From Pseudomonas lactucae (GTDB lineage Bacteria > Pseudomonadota > Gammaproteobacteria > Pseudomonadales > Pseudomonadaceae): a DNA stretch of 64,000 nucleotides. Below, piece after piece: positions 28,612 through 37,205 of this stretch. The number at the start of each line of letters is the position of its first letter. Position 1 is the stretch's first letter. The position numbers and the translations under genes were made by a program. Location of the stretch: the NCBI RefSeq assembly GCF_016937615.1, contig NZ_JAFHKI010000101.1, positions 1 through 64,000 of the forward strand. Reading direction: 5' to 3'. Under the pieces are notes generated by a model that was not told the origin of the DNA, did no database searches, and was given only the letters and a program-made list of their open reading frames with translations.

Positions 28612-29514
28612 ATGCGAAGGAAGATCCCCAGCAGCACGGCACTGATGGCATTCGAAGTGGCTGCGCGCCACGGCAGCTTCGCGCGCGCGGCAGAGGAACT
28701 GTCTTTGACTGAAGGAGCTATCAGTCGCCAGATTGGCAGGCTGGAAGCCTTCCTCGGGGTCACCCTGTTCGAGCGGGTCGGCAATCGTGTCCGACTCCTT
28801 CCTAACGGAGAGCGTTACGCGGTCCAAGTTCGCGAATCGCTTGACCGCTTGGATCGGGACAGTCAGTACTTAATGGGGCAGCCGAACGATGGCGCAAGCT
28901 TGGACATTGCCACTATCCCGACGTTCGCGATGCGATGGCTCATTCCTCGCTTGGGACGATTCCAGCAGAAGCATCCGAACATTACTGTGCATTTGGCCGA
29001 GCGCATGGAACCCTTCGTCCTGGCCGGGAGCGGATTCGATGCTGCCATCCATTTCGAGCACCCAGCGTGGACGGGAATGCGGACTCACGAACTTTTGCAT
29101 GAAGTGCTGGTTCCGGTTTGCCATCCTGAACTTCTGACAGGACGCAATCGAACAACCGCACTGGATGAATTACCGCGCCTTCACCGACGACAGAACCCTG
29201 AAGCTTGGCAACACTACGCCCAGGAGACGGGAAGCCCGCTGACCAATCCTGCAATTGGCGCACGCTTTGATCTCCATGGAATGTTGATAGAAGCCGCATT
29301 GGCCGGCCTCGGCGTTGCGCTAGTACCGCGCCTGTACGTTGAAGCCGAACTTGCGTCAGGAAGCCTGATCGCCCCGTGGCCGGAGGGGAAAACCATCTCC
29401 AAAACCTTCTGCCTCATCCTTCCTGAGCCCATCGGATTGGGCAGAAAGCCAATACAAGCTTTTGCTCAATGGTTGCTCGACGAAGCGAAGAAGGGGGCAG
29501 CGGTTAAATCGTAG
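28612..29514 (+). CDS. LysR-family regulator (GcvA-like)
   Basis: A 300-residue LTTR with HTH LMAFEVAARHGSFARAAEEL...LTEGAISRQIGRLEAFLGVTLFER and effector domain from SLDIATIPTFAMRWLIPRLGRF, the GcvA/AmpR subgroup signature (FA.RWL.PRL). ATG 28612 follows AGGAACG and fits the family start (RRKIPSSTALMAFEV); GTG 28561 would add 17 codons. It is divergent from the 188-residue/tautomerase/MBL operon with about 150 bp between, so it probably controls it. Confidence 0.9.
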   Translation: MRRKIPSSTALMAFEVAARHGSFARAAEELSLTEGAISRQIGRLEAFLGVTLFERVGNRVRLLPNGERYAVQVRESLDRLDRDSQYLMGQPNDGASLDIATIPTFAMRWLIPRLGRFQQKHPNITVHLAERMEPFVLAGSGFDAAIHFEHPAWTGMRTHELLHEVLVPVCHPELLTGRNRTTALDELPRLHRRQNPEAWQHYAQETGSPLTNPAIGARFDLHGMLIEAALAGLGVALVPRLYVEAELASGSLIAPWPEGKTISKTFCLILPEPIGLGRKPIQAFAQWLLDEAKKGAAVKS

Positions 29515-29524
29515 GATATGTCTT

Positions 29525-29768
29525 TCCTCCATTGTTATCAGATAGAGGCGCTACGTTGCGCCTGATCTCCCACGACACATCACCGCCGCGGCCATTTGCT
29601 ACCCAAGCTTCTTCTCTGTCGCTGGCTGCCAAGGCACCAGACTAAATCCCATGCCGTCATCCAGCATCGCGTAGCGCCCACTGGCGAGCATGACGGAACG
29701 CCGGTAGATGCCGGCCACGCGCTGCTCGTCTGTGACGGGGGCGATGCTCCACGCCAGTGTCGGCGGTT
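29525..29768 (-). pseudogene. Relaxase (DUF3363/VirD2-type) C-terminal remnant
   Basis: Minus-strand translation gives AGIYRRSVMLASGRYAMLDDG then MGFSLVPWQPATEKKLG, the C-terminal signature of TraI-like DUF3363 relaxases of Tn4371-type and related mobile elements. The N-terminus is absent and the end is shifted (GGDVSWEIRRN in another frame). It abuts repeat copy 2. The fragment records an earlier mobilisable element at the cargo end. Confidence 0.6.
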
Positions 29769-29776
29769 AACCGCCA

Positions 29777-30150
29777 ACGGCGACCCAAGGCCGATTCGCT
29801 CCGGGTAGCTCGGTCGGACTCCCTGAGTTCGGAGCCTTCTCTTCTGCGGAATTACATTCCCGCTTTGTGCTCGACCTGATCGTGGTGGCGGATGACCGCT
29901 GTTGCCTCTACCAGGCATCAGCGGTCATCCGCTACGGATCGCATTCAGTCCCGGAGCCCACCGGGGAAACACAGGGCACCCTTTGTGCGCGGATGCGTGC
30001 CGGCATGTTCCGACCCAGGCCACGATAAGGGTCGGTTGGCGAATCGAGATGCAGTTAAAACACGTTTTGCGAGGAGTTTGTCGACTGCGTAAGTTCGCCA
30101 AAGGTGGTTCTTCTCTTCCTCGCCTGGCACCCCGCCAGGCCCACTTTTTT
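29777..30150 (+). repeat. Structured direct repeat, copy 2 (candidate ncRNA/leader)
   Basis: About 374 bp matching 22449-22831 in the same direction. The 17-bp stem is intact (29885-29935). The end hairpin is perfect here, GCCTGGC-ACCCC-GCCAGGC, followed by CCAC and T6 (30145-30150), a good intrinsic terminator. The two copies bracket a 7-kb cargo segment, which recombination between them could delete. Confidence 0.7.
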
Positions 30151-30640
30151 GTATTTTTTGCCGTAACTGCCATTGTATCCAGCGCTAGCAATTGAGACTG
30201 GCGCCGTTTCTGATCTGCCACCTGGCTTGAACCTTGGAACCGTTGGCCTTGAAAGCGCATGCCCGAGGCATCCTCCACCTCGAACCTCTATTCACTGCGT
30301 ACCCTCGAGATTCGCCTTGTCCGTGAGTACAGGTGACACAGGCTCTTTCAGCAAACCAGCAGACGATCTGCGACCCGCCGATAGCCTTACCGTCGCCATC
30401 GCTCACATGGCTGCGATGATGAGCCTGAGCGCCAGTAGGATCAGTTACTCAAAGTGTACGCAGGCATTCATCAGCCTCCAGTAAAGCCGAGGGTCAGTCA
30501 GGTCGGAGCGTTCAGCAATGTTGGAAGAAACCGGCGTGGACAAGAAACTCACCTCCAATGTTTGACTCGGATCGCTGATCTTGATGGGCAGAAAGGCCGA
30601 AGCCTGATTCGAGTTGATGGTGAGATTGAGTAGGCCAAGG
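30151..30640. other. Remnant region, one minus-strand coding fragment
   Basis: No intact gene. On the minus strand, about 65 codons from ~30650 to a stop at 30445 read like the C-terminus of a real protein (REHLLGLLNLTINSNQASAF, then PSQTLEVSFLSTP and LYWRLMNACVHFE). I do not recognise it. It meets the sigma-54 activator remnant head-on near 30640, so this is a rearrangement point. Confidence 0.4.
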
Positions 30641-31519
30641 AGATGTTCGCGCGCCAGGCGTGACAGCCCGTTTGTGGCCCTCAATTGCGCAGCCATCCCG
30701 GACAACCTGATTGAGGCTGAACTTTTCGGCGTCGAACGCGGCGCGTATACCGGCGCGGCCCATTCACGACCTGGACGTTTTGAGCGTGCCCAAGGCGGCA
30801 CACTGTTTCTGGATGAGATCACCAGCCTGAGCCAGGGCGGGCAAAGCAAGTTGCTACGGGCCTTGCAGTAACGGGAAATCGAAAGGGTTGGCGGCGTACG
30901 CGGGGTCAAGGTGGATGTGCGAGTAGTGGCCGCCACCAACCTTGATCTACGCAAATCCGTTGCCGACGGTACGTTTCGCGAAGACCTGTTCTACCGCCTG
31001 AATGTCTACCCCATCGCCCTGCCCCGCTGCGCGAACGCCGGGACGACATCCCGCTGTTGATCAACGCGTTCCTCACGCGCTTCTGCCAGGAATACGTGCG
31101 AACGCCGGTGGGCGTTACCATGCGCGCCCTGAAAGTTTTGCTGCGCTACGACTTCGCGGGCAATGTGCGCGAACTGCAAAACCTGATCGAACGCGGCCTG
31201 ATCGCCAATGACGAAGGCCAACCCATTGACCTGGTGCACCTGTTTCACAACGAGCCGATGCCGTCTGGCCCCTACGGCGTGGATGGCCGCGGCAGCTTGC
31301 CCACCACCAGACTGTGCGCCTGCCCGCGAGCCGCCCGGCACTACTGTATACCTTGGCGAACTGGACCAGGGTTTTTCCATCGAAGGTCTGAAATCTCGCC
31401 TGATCAACGAAGCCTTGCAACAGAACGCAGGCAATCTGGCGGATGCGGCAAGACTCCTAGGGTTGAGCCGTGCTCAATTCACCTACCGCTTGAAGAAGCA
31501 TCAGCGGCAACTCACCTGA
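30640..31519 (+). pseudogene. Sigma-54 activator (XylR/DmpR-like) remnant
   Basis: The 5' half is missing. The AAA+ domain begins at PFVALNCAAIPDNLIEAELFG (in part) with the GAYTGA loop, and GGTLFLDEI is the Walker B. A TAA at 30869 replaces the expected Glu codon of LLRALQEREIERVGG. Near 31022 a missing C shifts the frame before LRERRDDIPLLI, and another shift falls near 31300. The Fis-type HTH (NLADAARLLGLSRAQFTYRL) is preserved to the stop at 31519. The HTH resembles phenol/xylene-responsive activators. It lies just upstream of the TetR gene and aromatic cluster, so it may be the former regulator of aromatic catabolism. Confidence 0.8.
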
Positions 31520-31593
31520 CGCCAACCACCATCATCATAGGCTACCACCTTATAATCAATGCGATAGATCGGCCGTAGGCAATACCTCGCAGA

Positions 31594-31622
31594 TTGATTT
31601 GGGAACATCTATTACCTATAGT
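31594..31622 (+). promoter_or_regulatory. tetR promoter with embedded operator
   Basis: TTGATT (31594-31599), 17-bp spacer, TATAGT (31617-31622). The predicted start falls at the ATG (31629), so the mRNA is probably leaderless. The spacer shares 22 of 26 positions with the promoter at 32314, marking a common operator. Confidence 0.65.
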
Positions 31623-31628
31623 CATTGG

Positions 31629-32237
31629 ATGAAAACCATCAAAACTACCCGGAGCCAAGGCCGTCCACGTGAATTTGACATGGACGAGTTTCTGGATAAC
31701 GCCGCCAAACTGTTCTGCCAGCGCGGCTTTCACGGAACCTCCATCGTCGATATCTCCGACGCCACAAACCTCACCTGCGGAAGCTTGTATAAAGCTTTCA
31801 AGGACAAACGTGAAGTCTTCCTGAGCGCGTTGAAACGACAATCCAGCACCCGTGGTAGTCAGCTTCGACAGGCGATCAGCACCGGCAAGTGCGGTCGTGA
31901 GATGCTTCGCCAAGCCTTGCTTTTCTATGCAGCCATTTCAAGTGGCGAGGACGGTCGTGATGGCTGTCTCATCGTCAGCACCACTGTGGAGCTGGGGGCG
32001 TTCGACGCTGAAATTGCAGAAATGGCGCTGGTCTCGCTGCGTGATCGTGAGGCTTTGTTGCAGCGCCTGATTGACGTAGGCATCAGCGATGGGTCGATTG
32101 CGGCCACTGTCAACAGTGCTGCAGCCGCCAAATTCATGCTCTGTTTAATCCAAGGTTTACGCGTGATAGGCAAAACTTCTCCGGACCTCTCCGACATGGA
32201 AACCACCGTCGGTTTGGCCATGAAAACACTGGCCTGA
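31629..32237 (+). CDS. TetR-family repressor
   Basis: A 202-residue TetR protein. The HTH is EFLDNAAKLFCQRGFHGTSI...ISDATNLTCGSLYKAFKDKRE (residues ~16-58), and the C-terminal ligand domain resembles the AcrR/NemR group. ATG 31629 is chosen over TTG 31599 because the promoter -10 box ends at 31622, which makes the mRNA leaderless. The same operator-like block recurs ahead of the MFS/monooxygenase/dioxygenase/RND cluster, so it should repress both itself and the cluster until an aromatic ligand binds. Confidence 0.88.
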   Translation: MKTIKTTRSQGRPREFDMDEFLDNAAKLFCQRGFHGTSIVDISDATNLTCGSLYKAFKDKREVFLSALKRQSSTRGSQLRQAISTGKCGREMLRQALLFYAAISSGEDGRDGCLIVSTTVELGAFDAEIAEMALVSLRDREALLQRLIDVGISDGSIAATVNSAAAAKFMLCLIQGLRVIGKTSPDLSDMETTVGLAMKTLA

Positions 32238-32313
32238 GCGTCAGCATCGGGGCTTTCGAGCCCCTTATTGAATCCCTCCACAAAAATTGCCAAGTCATTT
32301 TTCTAAATGCCGC

Positions 32314-32342
32314 TTGATTTGGTAACATTCACTACCTATTAT
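32314..32342 (+). promoter_or_regulatory. Promoter of the aromatic cluster with TetR operator
   Basis: TTGATT (32314-32319), 17-bp spacer, TATTAT (32337-32342). The block 32314-32339 matches 31594-31619 with four mismatches. GGTA...TACC half-sites lie within the spacer, where a bound repressor would block polymerase. The predicted leader to the MFS start is about 120 nt. Confidence 0.65.
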
Positions 32343-32392
32343 CCAAATCAGCGCTTCACACCAGTACTAGCGAAGCGGTAATCCTGGCCATC

Positions 32393-32424
32393 GACACCTA
32401 ACTGCGCAGCAGGGGTGTCTTTTT
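32393..32424 (+). terminator. Leader terminator / attenuator candidate
   Basis: GACACC (32393-32398) pairs with GGTGTC (32414-32419), with CTGC/GCAG pairing inside the loop, followed by T5 (32420-32424). It lies between the cluster promoter and the MFS start at 32472, so transcripts could end early unless the hairpin is prevented. Confidence 0.55.
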
Positions 32425-32471
32425 ATTGCTACATTAGGAAGTGATAACTTCCAAAAAGGAATGCATCCGCT

Positions 32472-33659
32472 ATGAACGGCTCAGCCTCCATCAGTTTAGA
32501 AAAACCTGGTATTTCAACTTGGCTGACGTTGTTGCTGGCAACCGCTTGCGGCTTACTGGCGGCCAATATTTATTACGCCCAGCCGCTGGCAGGGCCGATT
32601 GCCAGCGCTATTGGCCTGCCCGCATCCAGCACCGGCCTGATCGTCACGTTGACGCAACTGGGGTATGGCGCAGGGTTGCTGCTGGTCGCCCCTTTGGGCG
32701 ACTTGTTCGAGAATCGCAAGCTGACCATCACGTTGATCCTCATTGCTGCATCAGGGCTGCTGGTGTCCGGCCTTTCACACTCACCACTGCCCTTTTTGCT
32801 GGCGGCCCTGGTAACAGGCCTTGGCACGGTAGCGGTGCAAGTGCTGGTCCCTTATGCCGCGCACATGGCGCCGGAAGAAAGTAGAGGCCGGGTGGTTGGC
32901 AATGTAATGAGTGGGCTGATGCTGGGGATCATGCTCGCTCGTCCTGTTGCGAGTTTCATTACCCAACTATCGGATTGGACGAACGTCTTCTACTTTGCCG
33001 CTGCCGGTATGGTGCTACTCGCGCTGCTATTGAGTGTCGTGCTGCCCAAACGCGAACCTGCGGCAAAAATGAGTTATGCGTCGTTGATTGGTTCGATGTG
33101 GCACCTATTGCGCACCACGCCCGTGCTTCGCCGTCGCGCTATTTATCACGCTTGCCTGTTCGGCGCCTTCAGTCTGTTCTGGACAACCACGCCACTGCTC
33201 TTGACATCAGTGTTTCACCTGAATCAGGGAGAGATCGGCCTTTTTGCCCTGGCAGGTGTCGCTGGCGCGATTGCAGCCCCTATTGCCGGCCGAGTTGCGG
33301 ACCGGGGGCGGACCAAATCTGCGACCGCAGCGGCGATGATCTGCGTCGCAGCCGCTTTTCTGATTACCCATATTGCCCCGCAGGGTTCCACTACCGCTCT
33401 GGTTTTACTGGTGATTGCCGCTGTCGTTCTGGACTTCGGGGTGTCGGCCAACATGACCCTGGGCCAGCGCACGATATTCGCACTGGGCAGTGAGTTTCGG
33501 GCGCGCCTCAACGGCCTGTACATGACCACCTTTTTCATGGGGGCTGCAGCCGGCTCCGCAATGGGTGGCTGGGCGTTCGCCGAAGGCGGCTGGTCATTGG
33601 CTTCTTGGCTGGGCTTCGCGTTGCCGGTCACCGCGCTGTTATATTTCATCACGGAGTAA
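32472..33659 (+). CDS. MFS transporter of the aromatic cluster
   Basis: A 395-residue, 12-helix MFS protein. LLATACGLLAANIYYAQPL is TM1, followed by GLIVTLTQLGYGAGLLLVAPLGD and DLFENRKLT as the loop 2-3 motif near residues 75-85. The family (YgaY/NimT-like DHA1) often exports small organic compounds. It is first gene of the probable TetR-controlled operon; the FAD monooxygenase starts 6 bp after its stop. Import of the aromatic substrate or export of a toxic one are both possible. Confidence 0.88.
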   Translation: MNGSASISLEKPGISTWLTLLLATACGLLAANIYYAQPLAGPIASAIGLPASSTGLIVTLTQLGYGAGLLLVAPLGDLFENRKLTITLILIAASGLLVSGLSHSPLPFLLAALVTGLGTVAVQVLVPYAAHMAPEESRGRVVGNVMSGLMLGIMLARPVASFITQLSDWTNVFYFAAAGMVLLALLLSVVLPKREPAAKMSYASLIGSMWHLLRTTPVLRRRAIYHACLFGAFSLFWTTTPLLLTSVFHLNQGEIGLFALAGVAGAIAAPIAGRVADRGRTKSATAAAMICVAAAFLITHIAPQGSTTALVLLVIAAVVLDFGVSANMTLGQRTIFALGSEFRARLNGLYMTTFFMGAAAGSAMGGWAFAEGGWSLASWLGFALPVTALLYFITE

Positions 33660-33664
33660 GCACC

Positions 33665-34780
33665 ATGGATCAACCATTGGACATCGCCGTTATTGGCTGC
33701 GGTTTAGGGGGCGCGGCCATGACCGCCCTGCTTCAAGCCAAGGGTTTCAACGCCTGTGTGTTTGAGCAAGCGCCCTCATTCGGCCCTGTAGGTGCTGGTA
33801 TTCATCTAACGCCGAACTTGATGAACGTGTTGCACGACCTGGACCTGCAAAATCAACTGGTAGAGAAAGGTTTCACTCCCGCCAGTTTTACCAGCCGCTG
33901 CGGAGCCACTGCGGACGTCCTGTTCGAACTGCCGCTGGCAAGCCATATGAGCGTTCAATATGGCGCGTCTTATATCACCATCCGCAGGTCGGATTTTCAC
34001 GAAGCGCTGGTGTCGCGCATCGCACCAGATAGCATTCATTACGCCAAACAACTGAACTCCATCGAACAGGGCAGCGAAGACGTCAAGCTCGGCTTTGCAG
34101 ATGGATCACAACAGCGAGCCCGCCTTGTCATCGCGGCTGACGGCGTATTTTCCAAGATTCGTTCGGCACTCTTTGATCCCACCCCGCCCACGTTTGCTGG
34201 TCAAGCAGCCTACAGGGCAATCGTTGATGCATCGAAGTTGCCTCACGCACCACTGGACGACCTTACCAAATGGTGGGACGGGGAACGATTTGTCATCTCC
34301 TACTACCTGGACAATGACCGCAAGAATTACTACTTCGTCGCCGGTTTTCCCGAACCTGATTGGCCTGCGGACAGAGGTTGGCAGGAGGGCAGCCGTGACG
34401 AGTTACTGGAGCAATTCCACGGCTTCCATCCGCACGTTCGAGCGCTGTTGGACACCGCCACGGATTGGAAAAAATGGCCACTGTTTGAGCGCCCCCCATG
34501 CGATACCTGGCACGCGCAACGCGTCGCCCTGCTGGGTGATGCCTGTCACCCGATGCGACCACATATGGCTCAAGGCGCGGCGATGGCCATTGAAGATGCT
34601 GCGGTTCTGTCACGTTACCTTTGCGAGTTTGGCCTGCAGCGCTATGAGCAAGCCTTCGCACGCTATTACGAAGAAAGGATAGAACGGGTGTCTGCGGTCC
34701 AGGCAATGTCCAATGAAAATACCTGGCTGCGATCGGCCATGGACCCCTCTTGGGTTTTTGCCCACCAAACAGGCCGCTAA
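33665..34780 (+). CDS. FAD-dependent aromatic monooxygenase (NicC/salicylate-hydroxylase-like)
   Basis: A 371-residue class A flavoprotein hydroxylase. GxGxxG is GCGLGGAA (residues ~11-18), AADGVFSKIR near 155 is the DG motif, and GDACHPMRPHMAQGAAMAIED near 290-310 is the second FAD motif. It most resembles 6-hydroxynicotinate 3-monooxygenase (NicC) and 4-hydroxybenzoate 1-hydroxylase, enzymes that hydroxylate with loss of a carboxylate. That would give a para-diol such as hydroquinone, the substrate of the dioxygenase encoded downstream. The exact substrate is inferred. ATG 33665 is 3 bp past the MFS stop. Confidence 0.85.
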   Translation: MDQPLDIAVIGCGLGGAAMTALLQAKGFNACVFEQAPSFGPVGAGIHLTPNLMNVLHDLDLQNQLVEKGFTPASFTSRCGATADVLFELPLASHMSVQYGASYITIRRSDFHEALVSRIAPDSIHYAKQLNSIEQGSEDVKLGFADGSQQRARLVIAADGVFSKIRSALFDPTPPTFAGQAAYRAIVDASKLPHAPLDDLTKWWDGERFVISYYLDNDRKNYYFVAGFPEPDWPADRGWQEGSRDELLEQFHGFHPHVRALLDTATDWKKWPLFERPPCDTWHAQRVALLGDACHPMRPHMAQGAAMAIEDAAVLSRYLCEFGLQRYEQAFARYYEERIERVSAVQAMSNENTWLRSAMDPSWVFAHQTGR

Positions 34781-34877
34781 GTAGTCGTTCGCGGCAATGA
34801 AGCGCATGGATTAAACCGCAAGCCAACAAGATGAGCGTAAGGACTTTGGATTTAACAACTGCATAGGAGTGCGCTTC

Positions 34878-36614
34878 ATGCTTGAAACAGATGTCATCAT
34901 TATCGGCAGTGGGCCGGCCGGTTCGACCGCCGCACTGGCCCTGAGCAATGCCGGTATCGCCAACCTGGTCATCACTAAGTATCGATGGCTCGCCGATACG
35001 CCTCGGGCTCACTACATCAACACCCGTACCCTGGAAGTGCTTCGGGACCTGGGGGTGCATCAAGACGTGATTGCCAAAGCGGCACCGTTGGAGGTCATGG
35101 GTAACGTCGTCTTCTGCAACAGTCTGACCGGCAAGGAACTTGGTCGCTTGCCTTACGGCGCCAACGACCCCAAGCGGCGAAGCGACTACCTGCTGGCCAG
35201 TCCCTGCGAGCAATGTGACCTGCCCCAGCACTTGCTTGAGCCCATCCTGTTAGGCAGGGCAGTTTCCCAAGGCAGCCACGTGCGCTTTGATAGTCAATAC
35301 CTGAGCCATCAGCAGGATCCGGACGGTGTAGTTGTCCAGGTCAGCGACCGCTTGAGCGGAAGCGAATACAGTATTCGCTGTAAATACCTGCTGGGGGCAG
35401 ACGGCGCTAATAGCAAAGTCGCCGCGGACCTCCAATTGCCCATGGAAGGCAAGATGGGCAAAAGTGGCAGTATCAGCATTATTCTGCGAGCAGACCTGAG
35501 TCAATATGTGGCTCATCGTCCCGGTTACCTGTGGTGGATGCTGCAACCAGGGGCCGATATCGGGGGCATTGGCATGGGCCTTTTACGGATGGTCAGGCCT
35601 TGGAACGAATGGCAGATTGTCTGGGGCTATGACATAAACGGCCCAGCGCCTGAATTAACGAACGAGCAAGCGATTGCCATTGTTCATCAGTTTGTGGGCG
35701 ACACGTCGGTGGAGGTCGAAATTTCTTCGATTTCCCTTTGGACTGTCAATGAGATGTATGCGGCGCGTTACAGCCAGGGACGGGTCTTCTGCCTGGGCGA
35801 CGCGGTGCATCGCCATCCACCGACGAATGGCCTGGGCTCCAATACCTCGATTCAGGACGCCTACAACCTGGCCTGGAAACTATCGCTAGTCCTTGCAGGA
35901 ACGGCGTCACCTTCACTGCTTGAAACCTACGATACCGAGCGCATTCCCGTCGGGCGGCAGATCATTCGCCGGGCCAATAAAAGCGTCGAGGACTTCGCAG
36001 CGCTCTTCCAGGCGCTGGACCTGACGACAGGTCTGTCCGCGGAGCAGATGAACCAGAATATTCGCTCGTTGGAACACGACACGCCAGAAGGCGCCCAACG
36101 CAGGAAGGCCCTCAGGAAAGCCATCCAGTTGAAAGCCTACGAATTTGCGACCCAAGGCGTGGAGCTGAACATTCGCTATCAATCCGATGCGATTGTAGAA
36201 GATGCAGATGAGCCTTTTGTATTTTCCCAGGACAGTGAATTGTTCTATCAACCCTCGTTGCGCGCGGGCGGTCGACTGCCACACGCGTGGGTGAATAAAA
36301 ACGGCCGTCAACTGTCCACCCTGGATTTGGTAGGCAAAGGCCAATTCACGGTAATTACCGGTATTGCAGGTGGCGCCTGGGTCGAGCAGGCCAGGCAAAT
36401 CAATGAGGTGTTTGGTCTAGCTGTTCGCTGCGTAACGGTAGGGCCAGGGCGCGATGTGGAAGACCTGTACGGCGATTGGTCGGCGCTGCTTGATGATAGA
36501 GAAGACGCGTGTCTTTTGGTAAGGCCCGATGCTCATATCGCCTGGCACGGCAACCTCTCGTTGTACTCGCCTGAGCACTTACGCAGCGTACTTTCTCGTG
36601 TGCTCGGACTGTAG
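34878..36614 (+). CDS. FAD-dependent phenol hydroxylase-like monooxygenase (TfdB-like)
   Basis: A 578-residue flavoprotein with GSGPAGSTAALALSNAGI (residues ~10-27), the TPRAHYINTRTLEVLRDLG segment typical of TfdB/MhpA-like hydroxylases, GADGANSKVA near 177, and GDAVHRHPPTNGLGSNTSIQD near 312-332. The C-terminal ~170 residues form the thioredoxin-like domain of the phenol hydroxylase family (LVRPDAHIAWHG at the end). ATG 34878 follows AGGAG by 8 nt. The enzyme should add a hydroxyl ortho to a phenol. Its place between the NicC-like enzyme and the ring-cleavage genes suggests a second hydroxylation or a wider substrate range. Confidence 0.86.
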   Translation: MLETDVIIIGSGPAGSTAALALSNAGIANLVITKYRWLADTPRAHYINTRTLEVLRDLGVHQDVIAKAAPLEVMGNVVFCNSLTGKELGRLPYGANDPKRRSDYLLASPCEQCDLPQHLLEPILLGRAVSQGSHVRFDSQYLSHQQDPDGVVVQVSDRLSGSEYSIRCKYLLGADGANSKVAADLQLPMEGKMGKSGSISIILRADLSQYVAHRPGYLWWMLQPGADIGGIGMGLLRMVRPWNEWQIVWGYDINGPAPELTNEQAIAIVHQFVGDTSVEVEISSISLWTVNEMYAARYSQGRVFCLGDAVHRHPPTNGLGSNTSIQDAYNLAWKLSLVLAGTASPSLLETYDTERIPVGRQIIRRANKSVEDFAALFQALDLTTGLSAEQMNQNIRSLEHDTPEGAQRRKALRKAIQLKAYEFATQGVELNIRYQSDAIVEDADEPFVFSQDSELFYQPSLRAGGRLPHAWVNKNGRQLSTLDLVGKGQFTVITGIAGGAWVEQARQINEVFGLAVRCVTVGPGRDVEDLYGDWSALLDDREDACLLVRPDAHIAWHGNLSLYSPEHLRSVLSRVLGL

Positions 36615-36681
36615 CGATCCGCTGCAAAAAGTTATTAAAAACAGCATTGTATTTTTTAGCTCATACAGGGAAGGGATAGCT

Positions 36682-37178
36682 ATGTCTGCATATACCGTTA
36701 CAGGCTCATTGACCCACTTTAGAAAGGGATCATTGGACTTATTTTCCGCCAAGCCTGAGCACTACGCATTCTCAAATATCTTTGACGTCGCGCAACGTTC
36801 AGATTTTTTCGAACGCGTTGCCGTTACCAAAAATATCGAATACGTCACCGAAGTGATAAAGATCCAACATGACTCCCCTTGGTTCATCGCCGCCCATGAT
36901 GAGTTTGCCCTCATCATGATGGTGATGTCACGCTCACTTTTTTTACTGTTCCCCCTCAGACGTTGCCGGCGCCGGCGTCGCAAGGCGCTCATTTACTAGA
37001 AGCGCCGCCGTCGGGAGCGTGCATGGGAAACGTCCAGGCCCGCCGCGGACACCTTGTCCTGCTACCCGCCAACACCGCTTACCGTTTGGGAAGTGACCAA
37101 CCTGCCGTTGCATTGATTCAGACCCTATCAGGCGACCTGACGCAAGAGCGTTGGGCCGACATTTGTGCACGTGGCTAA
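36682..37178 (+). pseudogene. Hydroquinone 1,2-dioxygenase small subunit (HapC/PnpC-like), frameshifted
   Basis: The N-terminus MSAYTVTGSLTHFRKGSLDLF and YVTEVIKIQHDSPWFIAAHDEFAL (in part) mark the small subunit of two-component hydroquinone dioxygenases. At 36918 one G of ATGGATGG is missing; the next frame restores DGDVTLTFFTVPPQTLPAPA and continues to the stop at 37178, giving ~166 residues, the normal size. AAGGGATAG precedes the ATG. It lies 27 bp before the large-subunit gene, so they form a pair. If the shift is real the enzyme is inactive, since both subunits are needed. Confidence 0.82.
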
Positions 37179-37205
37179 CCGTTCGCCACCTTACCGGAGC
37201 TCATC

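Noticed and set aside
34293..35231. 312-codon minus-strand ORF spanning two monooxygenase genes
   Set aside because: Antisense to two intact flavoprotein genes, low-quality composition and no domain.
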